DNA of 64,000 bases from Pollenia angustigena (Eukaryota > Arthropoda > Insecta > Diptera > Polleniidae), in NCBI GenBank assembly GCA_930367215.1, contig OV884058.1, forward strand, positions 168,374,478-168,438,477. The letters are read 5' to 3'. How positions within the stretch are numbered: position 1 is the first letter of the stretch; each line of letters begins with the position of its first letter. The notes under the pieces were generated by a model that saw only the letters and a program-made list of their open reading frames with translations, was not told where the DNA came from and made no database searches. Shown one piece after another: positions 8,717 through 19,432 of the stretch. The position numbers and the translations under genes were made by a program.

Positions 8717-9512
8717 TACAATGGAGGAAGAAAATGACAACCAACTACCATACTTAGACGCAATTGCTATTAGAAAAGGGAACAATATAAAAGTTTATTG
8801 GTATCAAAAACCAACAGTCTCGGGACGGTTGATAAATTTTAATTCTAAGCACCCTAGAAAAATTATTATAAATACAGCATCAAATTTCATACGACGAGTT
8901 CTTAAAATAAGTGACACGGAATCCCATAAAAACAATGTAACTAAAATAACGAATATTTAAACCATGAATGACTTCCCAATAAGGACAATTAAAAATCTTA
9001 TAAAACGTGCAAAAAACAACAGGCAACAGGTGGTAAGAGAACCAAAAAGGTATATATGTTTCTGGACTCTCGGAAAGATGGAAAAGCTCAGATATTTATG
9101 ACGAAGAAAACTAGCATTTAGAACGGACAACACTGTGAATCCGTTATTTAGCAAAACAAAATCAAGAATTAAAAAGGAAGACAAGTCAAATGTGGTATGC
9201 AAAATTCCCTGTAGTGGTGACGGGCTCAATATATGCAATAAAGTATACGTTGGGACGGCAAAAACAAAACTTAAGACAAGAATATCTTCGCACAACTCTG
9301 AGCATAAAGCTGAACAAAAAACTGCACTAGCAGCCCACTGTACGTTGAAAAATCACAAACCACATTTTGAAGGACTAAAAATATTACATGAAGAGAGAAA
9401 TTATTCAAGAATATTTACATTGGAGATGCTGCATATTATTGATGTTAATCCACAGCTTCGTCTCAATTACCGACAAGACACAGAAAATTGTGCACACATA
9501 TACAGACAATAA
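8717..9512 (+). pseudogene. Penelope-like element A: RT thumb and GIY-YIG endonuclease, frameshifted
   Basis: This resumes the frame interrupted at 406. The segment 8721-8960 contains LPYLD and WYQKPT, typical of the region after the RT palm, and ends in a stop. A damaged stretch follows (8960-9130). From 9135 the frame encodes the endonuclease: NVVCKIPCSGD, KVYVGTAKTKLKTRI, and the ending DTENCAHIYRQ. The last motif matches the intact C-terminus of the PLE B pseudo-LTR copy. At least two frame breaks make it a fossil. The residues differ from PLE B throughout, so it belongs to a different lineage. Confidence 0.85.
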
Positions 9513-9701
9513 ATAAACAAAAACAGACGATCGAGAAACTAGATTTAGTTAAGAAAATCTAATAAGTGGTGGCGAAAGTGTTATTGTGAAGTTTTGTGCT
9601 ATTATATTTTTTAATTGTTTACATGTAATTATCTTTGTAATATTATGTTTGGTTTTTTGTTTAATATTAATAATAGTTATTACTGTATTTATTTATCCAG
9701 A

Positions 9702-9740
9702 CCCCTGAAGATGGTTAGCGATGCTAACCGAAATATTGGG
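9702..9740 (+). other. Hammerhead-like hairpin at the 3' end of PLE A
   Basis: The order is CCC, CTGAAGA, a stem-loop GGTTAGC-GAT-GCTAACC, GAAA, TATT and GGG. CTGAAGA fits the hammerhead box CUGANGA, GAAA is the second box, and CCC/GGG could form stem I with a one-pair stem III. One extra T between CTGAAGA and the stem departs from the canonical core. Minimal type I hammerheads have been described in Penelope-like elements, so this is a credible but unproven ribozyme or its remnant. Confidence 0.55.
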
Positions 9741-9834
9741 AAAATAATAAAAATATAAAAAACAAAAATATCAAGAATTTTTATTTACTATTTTATTTAT
9801 TTACGTGGACCTGCAGCCAAACAAAAACAACAAA

Positions 9835-9873
9835 TAATTAATAATAATAATTAAATTAATAATAATAATAATA
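9835..9873. repeat. (TAA)n-type microsatellite
   Basis: Short imperfect run of AAT/TAA triplets just beyond the 3' end of Penelope-like element A. Confidence 0.8.
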
Positions 9874-10351
9874 ATGCCTTGTCCGTCGTCTAGTTGATTA
9901 CGGGCTGCCTCTATACTGGGCATAGGCTGTCTTTTAGTTGTCAACATTTTTTTTATTCGCTGCTAGGTCACCAAAGTTGTCAAATGTACGTCCAAGGTTG
10001 ACTGGCATTTAATTAACCCATTTCGTTCCGAAATTATATTTTTATTTTTCTTTGATGAAAAAAATGTTTTTTTATGGTAATTAGGAGCCACTGATTCCAA
10101 AAATGTCGGCAAAAAAGTTTTCCGATTTTTCGTTTTCCCCGAAAAGCCTGTTCGAAATTTCGAACACTGGCGCCTAACTTATAAGCTTTGTATGCAATTT
10201 AAACATTAATATTTATTCTATTTTTTATTAATTTATTATATTATCTTTGAATCAAATGGTACACAAATTGATTAAATTTTGTAAAAAATTATTTTTATTC
10301 ACCTTATAGTATTTGAGAAAAATCGTAAAATAATAAGATATAGCCCAAAGA

Positions 10352-10633
10352 TTAGTTCAAATTTGGGGGAATGTCAAAATTATTTTGCTTTTGGTTTCTT
10401 TTTGACCATTTCGGTGCTCCAAAATAACTTAGAGGCTTGTATTCAAATCGAGGCGTCTTCGAGGTAGAAGGTCGCTCCTCTTCTTCAAATTGAGGATAGC
10501 CACTGTTCTCAATTTCGTTCCTTTCAGTTTCAATTTCAACGAAACCAGCAACCTCATTCAGTGGATTTAGATCTAGGTTTATGGCTATTTTATCATCGTG
10601 CAAATATGGGTGGTATAATAATTGAGAAATCAA
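10352..10633 (-). other. Unrecognised 93-residue ORF
   Basis: The composition is protein-like: an acidic middle with FEEEERPSTSKTP, then a basic ending with WSKRNQKQNN. It is not low complexity. It resembles the disordered N-terminal part of some DNA-transposon transposases, but I cannot assign a family. It ends next to a non-LTR RT relic on the other strand. It is probably a transposon fragment; a spurious frame is possible. Confidence 0.3.
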
Positions 10634-11175
10634 AATCTCTTGATGTTCTGGGCATGATGATACAATGTGATGTCCGATGGACAGAACATAAATTCAAGGT
10701 GTCGAAAGAAGCATTCAAGTGCCTCTGTTTTTTAAGATGGTGTAGGATATACTTCACTCCTTCTGATCTCATGTCTGGGCCGGTGCTTCAAAGTCTTTTT
10801 TGGAGCTTCTCGACCACGAGCAGGAGAGGGCGAAGATTATCATTGGTGACAGTAGGGTATCCAATTCTATTGACTCCCTTGAGCACCGTCGCAATGTGGG
10901 TTGTATTTGCTTATTTTATCGTTACTGCAATGGGATGTGTTCTGATGAATTAGGGATCTCGTTGCCGAAACCCATAAGTTTGCTCGTAATACACGTTTTT
11001 CTTCAAGAGCCCATCCTTTTGTCGTCGATTGGCAGGTGAATCATACAACGCATTACTGAGAGAATTCGTTTTTTCCTGCTGAAGTCTTCCCTCTCACTTA
11101 CAACATGAATAAGTTCAAGTCGTGTGTTCACAAACACTACTCCCTCTATGCTCCTTCCCATAACCTATTTTTCTA
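10605..11175 (+). pseudogene. Non-LTR retrotransposon RT C-terminal fragment (copy 1)
   Basis: Pieces in shifting frames match the region after the RT palm of jockey/CR1-like non-LTR elements. These are a SLDVLGM.IQCDVRWTEH segment, LLDHEQERAKIIIGD, SNSIDSLEHRRNVG, and a FYRYCNGMCSDEL block, followed by HPFVVDWQ and FPLTYNMNKFKS. Several frame changes and stops make it a fossil. A second copy of the same region lies at 36413-36795, and an upstream part of what may be the same family at 21025-21745. Confidence 0.75.
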
Positions 11176-11239
11176 GTTCTAAGTGTCTAAAAATATGGGT
11201 TGAAGAAATTTAACCATTTCATCCAAAGGGAGGGGGTGG

Positions 11240-11415
11240 TCGCGGAGGCGTATCTTTTGGTAACCTAAAACCGCAGCCAGTATTAACAAGATAGGGAACC
11301 TGGCTAGATGCTGTAAAATACTATTCAAAAAACTTAGAGAAATTTAAGAATGTTATTAAAGAACTTGTTGCTACCGATGCTTATGCAATTAAGAGATTAA
11401 TTAGCATTTGTATTT
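11240..11415 (+). pseudogene. hAT-type transposase fragment (central part)
   Basis: The frame PVLTR-stop-GTWLDAVKYYSKNLEKF, continuing with a KNVIKELVATDAYAIKR-like helix, resembles the conserved TRWGTWLxAxxYY segment of DUF4371/hAT-like transposases, with the Trp codon replaced by a stop. Its C-terminal partner is plausibly the relic at 13429-13855, about 2 kb downstream on the same strand. Confidence 0.55.
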
Positions 11416-13428
11416 TCCAACTGCGCATAGTGGCTGAAAATCGTTTTTCATTGGCCAAAAATCTGTAACTTTTGAACCGAAGGAGATATTTAAGTGTAAT
11501 TTAATTTTAATCGGCACATAGAATCTTAAACTTTTTTCCACTTTAAATTTCATTAAAATCGGTTGAGTAGTTTTTGAGAAATTTTAGGGCAACGTGGAAC
11601 TTCCGATTTTTTTGTAATTTTTAGATTTAAATAATAATCAATCCCATTTTTTGTTGTAATGGGACACTCAAAAAAATAAATGTTTACACTATAAAAAAAA
11701 ATTGAACATTAAAAAATATAGTAAAATCAACTCGAAATTTTGCTATTATTACTGGAAAATAAACAATTTTTTGCTTTCAAATTGGTTAACACCTAAAAAA
11801 AACTTTAGAATTATTATCTAAAATCTTGCTATTACTACAGAAGAATCTATTATTTTGTGCTATAAAATTTGTTAATATTAGAATAATAAAACCGCTGAAT
11901 TCTGATTTTTTTTTTTAAATTTTGATACGAAAATAAAGGTATTTATTTTTTGAATATTTCTTATTTATTAACACATTTCATACATATGAGTAATTCCAAA
12001 GTGTTGAACGTGACAGTCGTACGCATCAAACATGCAATAACATTTTAAGCAAAAAATATTTTTACGTTTTCTTAACCCTTAAATTATGGCACTAAGAAAG
12101 CACTGTTATCTATGCTTAAGTATATGCAGGGCGCGATTCTAGGTCAAAGATAATGGCATAAGAAGTAGCGGTTCGAACGTGAAAAAAACAGAAGTAGTTT
12201 TTGTGGCCATGTATGAAAAGGCGTAATTCAAAGAAACCTGGCACAATTTTTTAGTCAAACTACTTTCAGAATTTTACGTAGCCATGTTACATTAAAATGT
12301 CTTGGTTTGATTCCAAAATCTTCTGTATTTCCTTTTTTTTAAGCCAAAATCTGGGTCGATACGTGAAATTTCGAACGTGAAATTTTTTCCTTAATTATTT
12401 AATTGAATAATGATCAAAATAAAATAAAAATTTACCGTTAATCCGAATAACATATTTCCCTTCGAACTCTTCCTTTGATAACAGACCATGTAAGAAAATT
12501 TTTATCACATATCACCTCTTTTAACAGAGATAAATATTAAAGAAAACATACAATAAAACATTCTCACATATAAGAAGTTACGTTGGCACAACTTTGGAGT
12601 CTGATTGTTCATCTTAGTGAACAAATTTATGAGTAAATTTATAAAATTAGTAAAATCTGAATATTACCTTTTGACGGAAATGCCCATATGTGGATAAAAA
12701 AAAACCTTTTAAAATTAAAAGCAGCAAAAGATTTTAATTGCTTTTGTCTGTCTTAGATCTAATGAATTATAATTATTGTTTATTTAATTGAAAGATTGAT
12801 TGCAAATATTCCATTTTCTTTTCTATGTTATTTCTGTTCTTTAGTAGTTTTTTGACTTTCGAATACGGGCGATGAACGGATCTGACGTTGCCCAATAATA
12901 CATTAAAAAGATCTTCATTATTGGAATTTCGTGAAATTTCTCTAGTATTGTGCTCTCTATAAAATCTGTAATCCTTATTTCTTTTTTCCTGATTTTATAT
13001 ACAGGGTTAAAGAAAACACTTTCACCTTTCTATCAGTGGTTTTACCTTCTTGGTCCCTTTTGGTCCGCAAAAGTTCTATTCTACTAATGTTGAAATTTGA
13101 CAAAAATATAGTAGTTTAGAAAAAATGTCTTAATATCTCAAATATAAATTATACAATAGTCGCACATATTACTTTTTTAAAAATAACAAGACTACCAACC
13201 TAGCAAAAACGCTAGCAGGGCATTATCGGTGATAGTTTTTGAGCAATGATAATTTCTTTCGGATTAAATATAAAAAAATCACTTTTTTCTGAATAAAAAA
13301 AAGTTGTGTTTAACAACATTGCACAACCACAATTACCAATATTTTGCCCTAATTTCTTGGCTATCTTAGTTTAAATATGTTAACTTTAAAATGAAATTAA
13401 AATTTTTGAAATCGGTGACAAACAAAAA
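11416..13428. other. AT-rich stretch without recognisable gene
   Basis: No ORF with family features. It lies between two pieces of a probable hAT-type transposase and may be decayed interior of the same element or later insertions. The stretch 11470-11600 has the wording 'AAATCGGTTGAGTAG', common in dispersed insect repeats. Confidence 0.5.
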
Positions 13429-13855
13429 TTGGACTTTTGGCCAATGAAAGAATATTTTCAGCCACTGTGCTACGGATATATTGGTGAAACAATAACTATA
13501 TTGGAATTATTTAGTTCACCTAATAATCAGCTCAAATTTATTGATATTTCAGAAAATAATATTAACAATGTGGAAGGAAGAATTGCGCAACATATAAAAA
13601 AATTCAAAACGTTTTGGAAAAAAAATATAGGGTTTCAAAAAATAAAACGAATTTCAACCATTTTATATCTGGAATCAAATGTTGGATCAGAATTAGAAAA
13701 GATATATTCTTCAAATGAATTTCAAGATGCTCCTATAACTTAGGTTGACGTTGATAGATTATTTGGCATGTACAAAAGTTTTTTGCGTCCGAACAGGTTA
13801 CTTTTGATAATAAGCTTAAAAAAGTATTTATTTATTTATGCAAACTCGTTTAAGC
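13429..13855 (+). pseudogene. hAT-type transposase C-terminal dimerisation domain, broken
   Basis: A 104-residue ORF ends in NEFQDAPIT and a stop. Reading on in the same frame gives VDVDRLFGMYKSFLRPNR and KKYLFIYANS. The run 'APIT-x-VDVERSFSxYK' is the hallmark of the C-terminal hAT dimerisation region, so the stop is a point lesion inside a conserved motif. The upstream half (KKNIGFQKIKRISTIL) fits the preceding helices of the same families. No intact transposase is possible. Confidence 0.65.
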
Positions 13856-14600
13856 TACACGCAGAGAAAAAATATGGATGGTTACGGTAACAACACTATG
13901 TTTAATGTAACAATATAATAACTTTCTAAGCATATTATATTACTCACAATCATATCATGATATTTAATAGCCATAGCATGATAACTTTCTATACATTTAT
14001 CATATTATGTTTAAGATGCAATCAAACTATTTTTACTCTAATAGTATTACGTTAGCGCCATTTGTAAAATAATTTTGAATCAGTTGTGTCGTTTATTTTA
14101 TTTGTGAGCAGTTAAAAAATTTAAAGATAAATTCCCATCAAAAAAATAAGTTTAAAGAAATTAAAAATTAAAGGAATAGAACTATTACAAAAAAGCTTTA
14201 CAAAATACATAACTGAAATTTAACTCATAGAATAAATTCGAAAAATGAAAAAATGTTTATGAAATTAAAAATAGTTAAAATATTAGCGGAGTTCATTCTG
14301 TATTAGTGATGTAATAGTGCAAATGAAAATATCGTAGTTTTTTTTTTGTAAAATCCAACAAAAAAACTCACAGAGATTTCGTTATATTTTATAAAATTGC
14401 TACGATATTTCTGTGGTTTTCATGAGAAACCGCGTAGGTCTTAAAACAAATTTTTCAGGAAAGCCGAAAAACCATTCTAGATCAAACTATGGGCTAGGTA
14501 TTGCACTTTTTAAACTTTGTCATTACGTTAACAAATCGGAATTGATCCATCTTTTTTAAAAAAAATGTAAAGAGCGTTTAAATTTAGGCAATATTCAGGT

Positions 14601-15078
14601 AAAAAACATGTTTAAATATGGTCACCTCCAACCAAACTATGTTTAAAGAAAAGTTTAAACATTTTATGTTTAATATAACCATATAATTGTCAGCGACAAC
14701 CATTTTACGGTTAAAGTAGTCCTCCATCAAAAACCCACCACCATATTATGGTTGCTTCTAAAAATGTTATGGTTAAATATGATAATAATTTTTTTTTTAA
14801 TTTACAATAGTATTTTCCTCTTTTTCAAGAGCAATATACTTTAGTGGAAAACCAACCATGCTATTGTAAGTGTTTAACAAATTTTAGTTATTATTGAACA
14901 TAACATGTTGGGAGGCAACAATAATATGGTTGGGTCTTCTTGATGGAGGCCTAATTTAACCGTAATATGGGTACCGCTGACAATAATTTGGTTATATTAA
15001 ATATACTATGTTTAAAATTTTCTTTAAAAATAGTTTGGTTGGAGGGGACCATATTTAAACATGTTTTTTCTATGGGTG
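14601..15078. mobile_element. Nested palindromic MITE, same family as 58281-58761
   Basis: The sequence folds on itself: AAACATGTTTAAATATGG and CACCTCCAACCAAACT on the left recur inverted on the right near 15030-15070. The whole stretch aligns along its length with 58281-58761. The termini are decayed here and no clear target duplication is visible. It shares terminal wording with its host element at 13858-15617. Confidence 0.75.
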
Positions 15079-15292
15079 TGGCATCAACATCTCAAAATCG
15101 GAAAAATAGACATACGCGGTTGTCCATTAAAACCACAGATTTTGTATTTGCTCTTTTGCAAGCCTTATAATTAACTCCGCTATTTGATTAACATTAAGAA
15201 AAATTGTAAAAAGCCACAAAATAAGAAATCGATGCAAACAAATTTTGATTTATTTTGTATTTTTGTGACAGCTATGAAAGGTGCTGTATCAT

Positions 15293-15457
15293 AATATGAT
15301 TGTTTCTAAATTTATTATGATAAACATGATGATAATATGATTAGTTCTTAGCTTATTATGATTAACATGACAATAATATGATGAATTTCTAAGCTTATTA
15401 TGATTAACATGACAATAATTTGATTACTTCTTAACTTAGTATGATTAAGAGAATAAC
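15293..15457. repeat. 41-bp tandem repeat, 4 units
   Basis: Unit starts AATATGATT and contains TTATGATTAACATGA; successive units begin at 15293, 15334, 15375 and 15417, with a partial fifth at 15458. It lies inside the right arm of the palindromic element. Confidence 0.85.
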
Positions 15458-15737
15458 AATATGATTAAGGGAAAAATATTATGATGACATATTACGAGTA
15501 TATTTAGTCATAATATGATTCAATAATAATCTTAATATGGTGCCCACAATCATGAATCTTATCATAATATGTTGCTCTTGAAATATGTTTACCACAACCA
15601 TGTTTTTTCTTTGCGTGTAGTGTTTTAAATAAAGTTTTAAAAAATATTGTGCCTTTGAATAACAATTGACGGATTTTTTTATTTGTTATTTTTTTTTTTT
15701 TTTTTTGGTTTAAATAAAATTAAAAACACGCATAAAA

Positions 15738-16305
15738 ATAGCATTTGTGCACAAATTTCTTATTAAATAGCAAACTTGCGGACGAATTTCCCATAAAATA
15801 GCCAATTTGTTGACAAATTTCTTATGAAATAGCAAATTTGTGGACGAATTTCCTATAAAATAGCCAATTTGTTGACTAATTTCCTATAAAAGTTTCCTTT
15901 AAAATAGCTAAGGTGTGGAGAAACTTCCTATAAAACAGACATTTTGTGAATCAATTTTTTTAAAAAATAGCAAATTTAATATTAAATAGTAACTTTGTTA
16001 ATAAATTTGCTATAAAATTACAAATTTTTGGACTAATTTGCTAAAAAAAAAATTTTATAAAATAGCATTTTGTATTAAATATCAAATTTGTTGACAAATT
16101 TTCTGAAAAATTGCAAACTTGTGGACATATTTCCTATAAAACAGAAATCTTGTAAATAAATGTGCTATAAAATAGAAAATTTGTTAATAAATTTCCTATA
16201 AAACAAAAATTGTTTGAATAGATTTCCTATAAATTAGCAAATTTTTAAACCAGTGTCCTATAAAATAGCAATTTTGTAGATATATTTCCTCGAAAATAAA
16301 GCGCT
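15738..16305. repeat. Degenerate ~31-bp AT-rich satellite-like array
   Basis: Motifs TTTCCTATAAAATAGC and AAATTTGTGGAC alternate with a period of about 31 bp over roughly 570 bp. There are many substitutions and small indels. No coding potential; an old minisatellite. Confidence 0.75.
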
Positions 16306-17330
16306 TTTTTATTGATAATGTTCAAGTTTCTAGCGCATATTTTAAATTTTTAGTGCAGTGCATATTTTTTTTGAATTTTTTTAGTGCATGAAAATCTCAT
16401 CCCTACTTATAACTGTCTTTACTACCTAAATAGTCTTAACAGCGCTTAAATCTTTTTGTTTACGTCCCTCTTCCCCCCAGTAGCAAAAATCTATTGCATG
16501 ACACAACTTCATTGTTTTTCCTATAAATATTCCGGAGATATTTACTTTAAGAACTAAAACAGAAGCATTAAAGACAAAAGTAAGAGCCCAAGTTATGGTC
16601 ACGTGTGGAAATTATATTATTATAATTCTTTTAGAAATATACATTTTGTTTTTGTTGCGAGGGGCAATTTTATACAGCCATGTTTATACGCATGTTGATA
16701 TTGAATGTTGTTAATTAGACCGTCAGTTTGTGCAAATGCTAATGGATTAAAAATGGTTTATTACTTACTGTTATGAAGGCGTACAAGTTCATTAAATGTA
16801 TTAAAAAGAAAATATCCTTATTAAAGATTTTTCTTTAATTTAGAAAAACAAAAACACAATAGTAATTGGGTGTAGTCTGATCATTTCTTACTTCTAAATT
16901 TAGTGCGTATTTTTTGGTAATTGTTTTCTTTTTTTTTAAGAATCTTATGTTAAGTAAGTAGAATTTTGTTTTTATTATGGCTTTTTCTTATAAGAGGCTT
17001 ACACTCTGTTTTAAAAAATAATAGAATTTTAAAGCTTTATGGTTTAACTTTAATAATTGAAGTAAAAAAATAAATAATTTGTTTTTACTTTGGAATCGCT
17101 ACATGAATGTTTTTTACAGGCTTATGGCATTTAAGCTAAAAAGCGCTTTTATTTTATTTTCTTTTATAATTATTGGAAAACAATACCAACAAATGTTGTC
17201 AACATATTCCGTCTTATTTTAAAAATCACTTTGTTTCACTTAAAAAATATTCTCGTACAATATTCTTGAATACTTAAAAATTTGTATGTATGTATATGAA
17301 AAAGGTCTTAATGTAATGTGAGCATGTTTA
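16306..17330. other. AT-rich sequence, nothing recognised
   Basis: No ORF, repeat array or element ends that I can support in this kilobase. Confidence 0.5.
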
Positions 17331-17933
17331 TATAAAGAGTGTCTCAAAATTAATGCAAGATTAAAATTTGTCGCCGTTTGTTTAGTGAAGTGATAGCAAC
17401 AAATTCGACAGCAAACAGTTTGGAGTTAGTAAAAATAAAACGTTACTCGATAGAATAACGTGTCTTCATTATTGAAGAATATTTAAAAAATAATAACAGC
17501 TTTTCGACTGCAGTTTGAAAATTTCAAACAAAATATGGTCGGAGTAGTATTTTAACTTCGTCAGTTGTAAAGAGATTAATTAAAAAATTCATAAAGACTG
17601 GATCTGCTTTGATATTGACATTTAAGCGGTTTATTTTTATACCAGTGTGTTTGGCGTCTCCAACGAATACAGTCTCTCTGAATTTTTCAATAAAAATCTT
17701 CGTAATTGACGAAGTTAAAACACCGTTCCGAAATTTTCGAACTGCCACCGCCAAGCTTTCATTACTTTTGAAATATTGTTCATTAATGAAGAATCGTTAT
17801 TCCATCGTGTAACGCTCCATTTTTTCTAACCCTAAACTGTCAGCTGTCGAATATTTTTTTACGTTGGCCAACATTTTACTGCACAAATGGCGACAAATTC
17901 AAACCTTGTGTTAATTTTGGGACACCCTTTATA
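17331..17933. mobile_element. IS630/mariner-type fold-back element built from two transposase 5' ends
   Basis: The ends TATAAAGAGTGTCTC and its inverted partner (GACACCCTTTATA, to 17933) form imperfect terminal repeats of ~45 bp, both continuing into AATTTGTCGCC. The left arm (+) encodes a decayed helix-turn-helix segment with STAV, a stop, and KFQTKYGR, then SVVKRLIKKFIKTGS. The right arm (-) encodes the same segment as AVRKFRNGVLTSSITK and FIEKFRETVFVGDAKHTG. Each arm is therefore the 5' end of a transposase gene of the insect DUF4817-HTH type, joined head to head. It is non-autonomous. Confidence 0.7.
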
Positions 17934-19424
17934 AGCTTCTTTAATTTTACAACGGTTTTTGGTGTAAACATGATACGACCAAGATACAGTTGGCGACTGA
18001 ATATTTTTCGACCTGTTCGCACTGGTCAAGAAAGGATCCACTCGTCTTAAACCTGTTGTGTAAGAGCGATAATCTTTCGATGTGGAGAAATTTTTGTGGC
18101 AACTATGCAGAGTTAAATTTGTGCAGATTCATTTATTGTTATACCCTCCACCGATAGCGGTCAGAGTCCGTCTGTTGAGGACACGCTAACTTTTGAAAGA
18201 GTTAACAGAAAATATCAAATCTGTGGCATTTTGACAAAACATCTTAAGTCGAATTTAAAATGTTGAAAAAAATACTGTTAAACATAAAACATAACATTGA
18301 TTCTGTAAAAGTCAGATGCAAAGTCATCTGACAAAATTTCAATTAGAGCGTGCTATGTTTTCTTCTAACAAACCTTCTGACATCAGCTGTGTCAGAAATC
18401 TTTGCCGTGAAGAAACCGCCAGCGGCGGTAAACTATTGAAGGAATCATTAGCCGTCTGAAGTTAGTATTTTACAATACCGATATATTTATGATCATTTCA
18501 TCATTGAATAGAAATTACCAAAAAATGTTTCATTACAATATAGTTAATTGGTTTCTTTAAATTTAAAGAAAAACATTTTAAGATGGCTGAACTCTTTTAC
18601 GGAGCAAATAAAAATGTTTGTGGCGGCAGCATGCTATTTTGAAACCGAAAACTACTTTGGTTTCTGCAAAAACTATGCGAAAAAAAACAGGGACAATGTC
18701 AGAAGCAAATTACATGTACGTTTGTGACCAAAGCTAAAACTGCAATTTTGACAGACATGCACAATTACATGTGACTTAAAAAGATGAAGACAGACGTAAA
18801 AAACATGCCGTGTACATGTTCCTTAAGAAGAGGAGAACACAATTTAAATTTTATTTCTATCTTTTAGTTAGATTATAAGATAAATATTATGTATTTCAAG
18901 TCGCTGGCTTAAGTTGTTTGGTCAGGGCAATTATCACCCAGTCAGTCACGCCAATCGTATATAAACAGATGAACACTAAAAATGTTCTGGTTACTGATTG
19001 GCACCTGGCGGCAGCTGAAACTTATAAATCAGCTTTATTGTTATTGGCTTTTTAAATTTGGTTTCGTTTAACTTTTATTTATTTTTAAAGTTACTTCCAA
19101 TCAATTAATTCTTTTACATTTTGAAGTATTAGCTATAATCGGTCATCAAAATTTTTTTTGGAATTAAAAAAAATAATTTTTGGCCGGAATTGACCAGTGC
19201 GCATTGGTGGCTATTCCTGAAAACGCTTCGAAGGAGCGAAAATTTAGGTCGCATATCATAATGTCCAAGGTGATAATGTTCATTGACATAAGGACACAAC
19301 AAAAAGTATCAAAATGTCTATTGAGGTTATGACACTTTTAAAAGTATAACTGTCACCTTAATTTGTTTTTAGAAATGTATAGATAACAACAATAATTTTC
19401 GTAAATTTTGTTATTGTTTTCATA
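17934..19424. other. AT-rich sequence, no gene recognised
   Basis: No supported ORF. It contains a short ATACCCTCCACC-type word (near 18143) often seen in fly dispersed repeats, but no clear element boundaries. Confidence 0.5.
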
Positions 19425-19432
19425 GAAATATT

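Larger units (their letters stand above)
57..9785 (+). mobile_element. Penelope-like element A, 5'-truncated and split by an LTR retrotransposon
   Basis: The two ends of this element lie about 8.3 kb apart. The left part (to 406) encodes a Penelope-type reverse transcriptase palm. The right part (from 8717) resumes at exactly the next codon once the inserted LTR element and one copy of its AGTT duplication are removed. The right part goes on through the thumb region and a GIY-YIG endonuclease to a 3' UTR ending near 9785. The 5' boundary near position 57 is only where recognisable coding starts. Frame breaks in the right part show that this is a dead, older copy. Confidence 0.85.
13858..15617. 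mobile_element. TA-flanked palindromic DNA element with CACGCAGAGAAAAAA ends
   Basis: The left end CACGCAGAGAAAAAA and right end TTTTTTCTTTGCGTG are inverted and each is flanked by TA (13856-13857 and 15618-15619), the duplication typical of Tc1/mariner-type mobility. The interior has no transposase. It contains a related, smaller palindromic element (14601-15078) and a 41-bp tandem array. It is non-autonomous. Confidence 0.65.

Noticed and set aside
10014..10633. piggyBac element suggested by TTAACCC and the nearby ORF
   Set aside because: Only one end is visible, the ORF has no transposase motif, and its orientation does not fit the supposed end.
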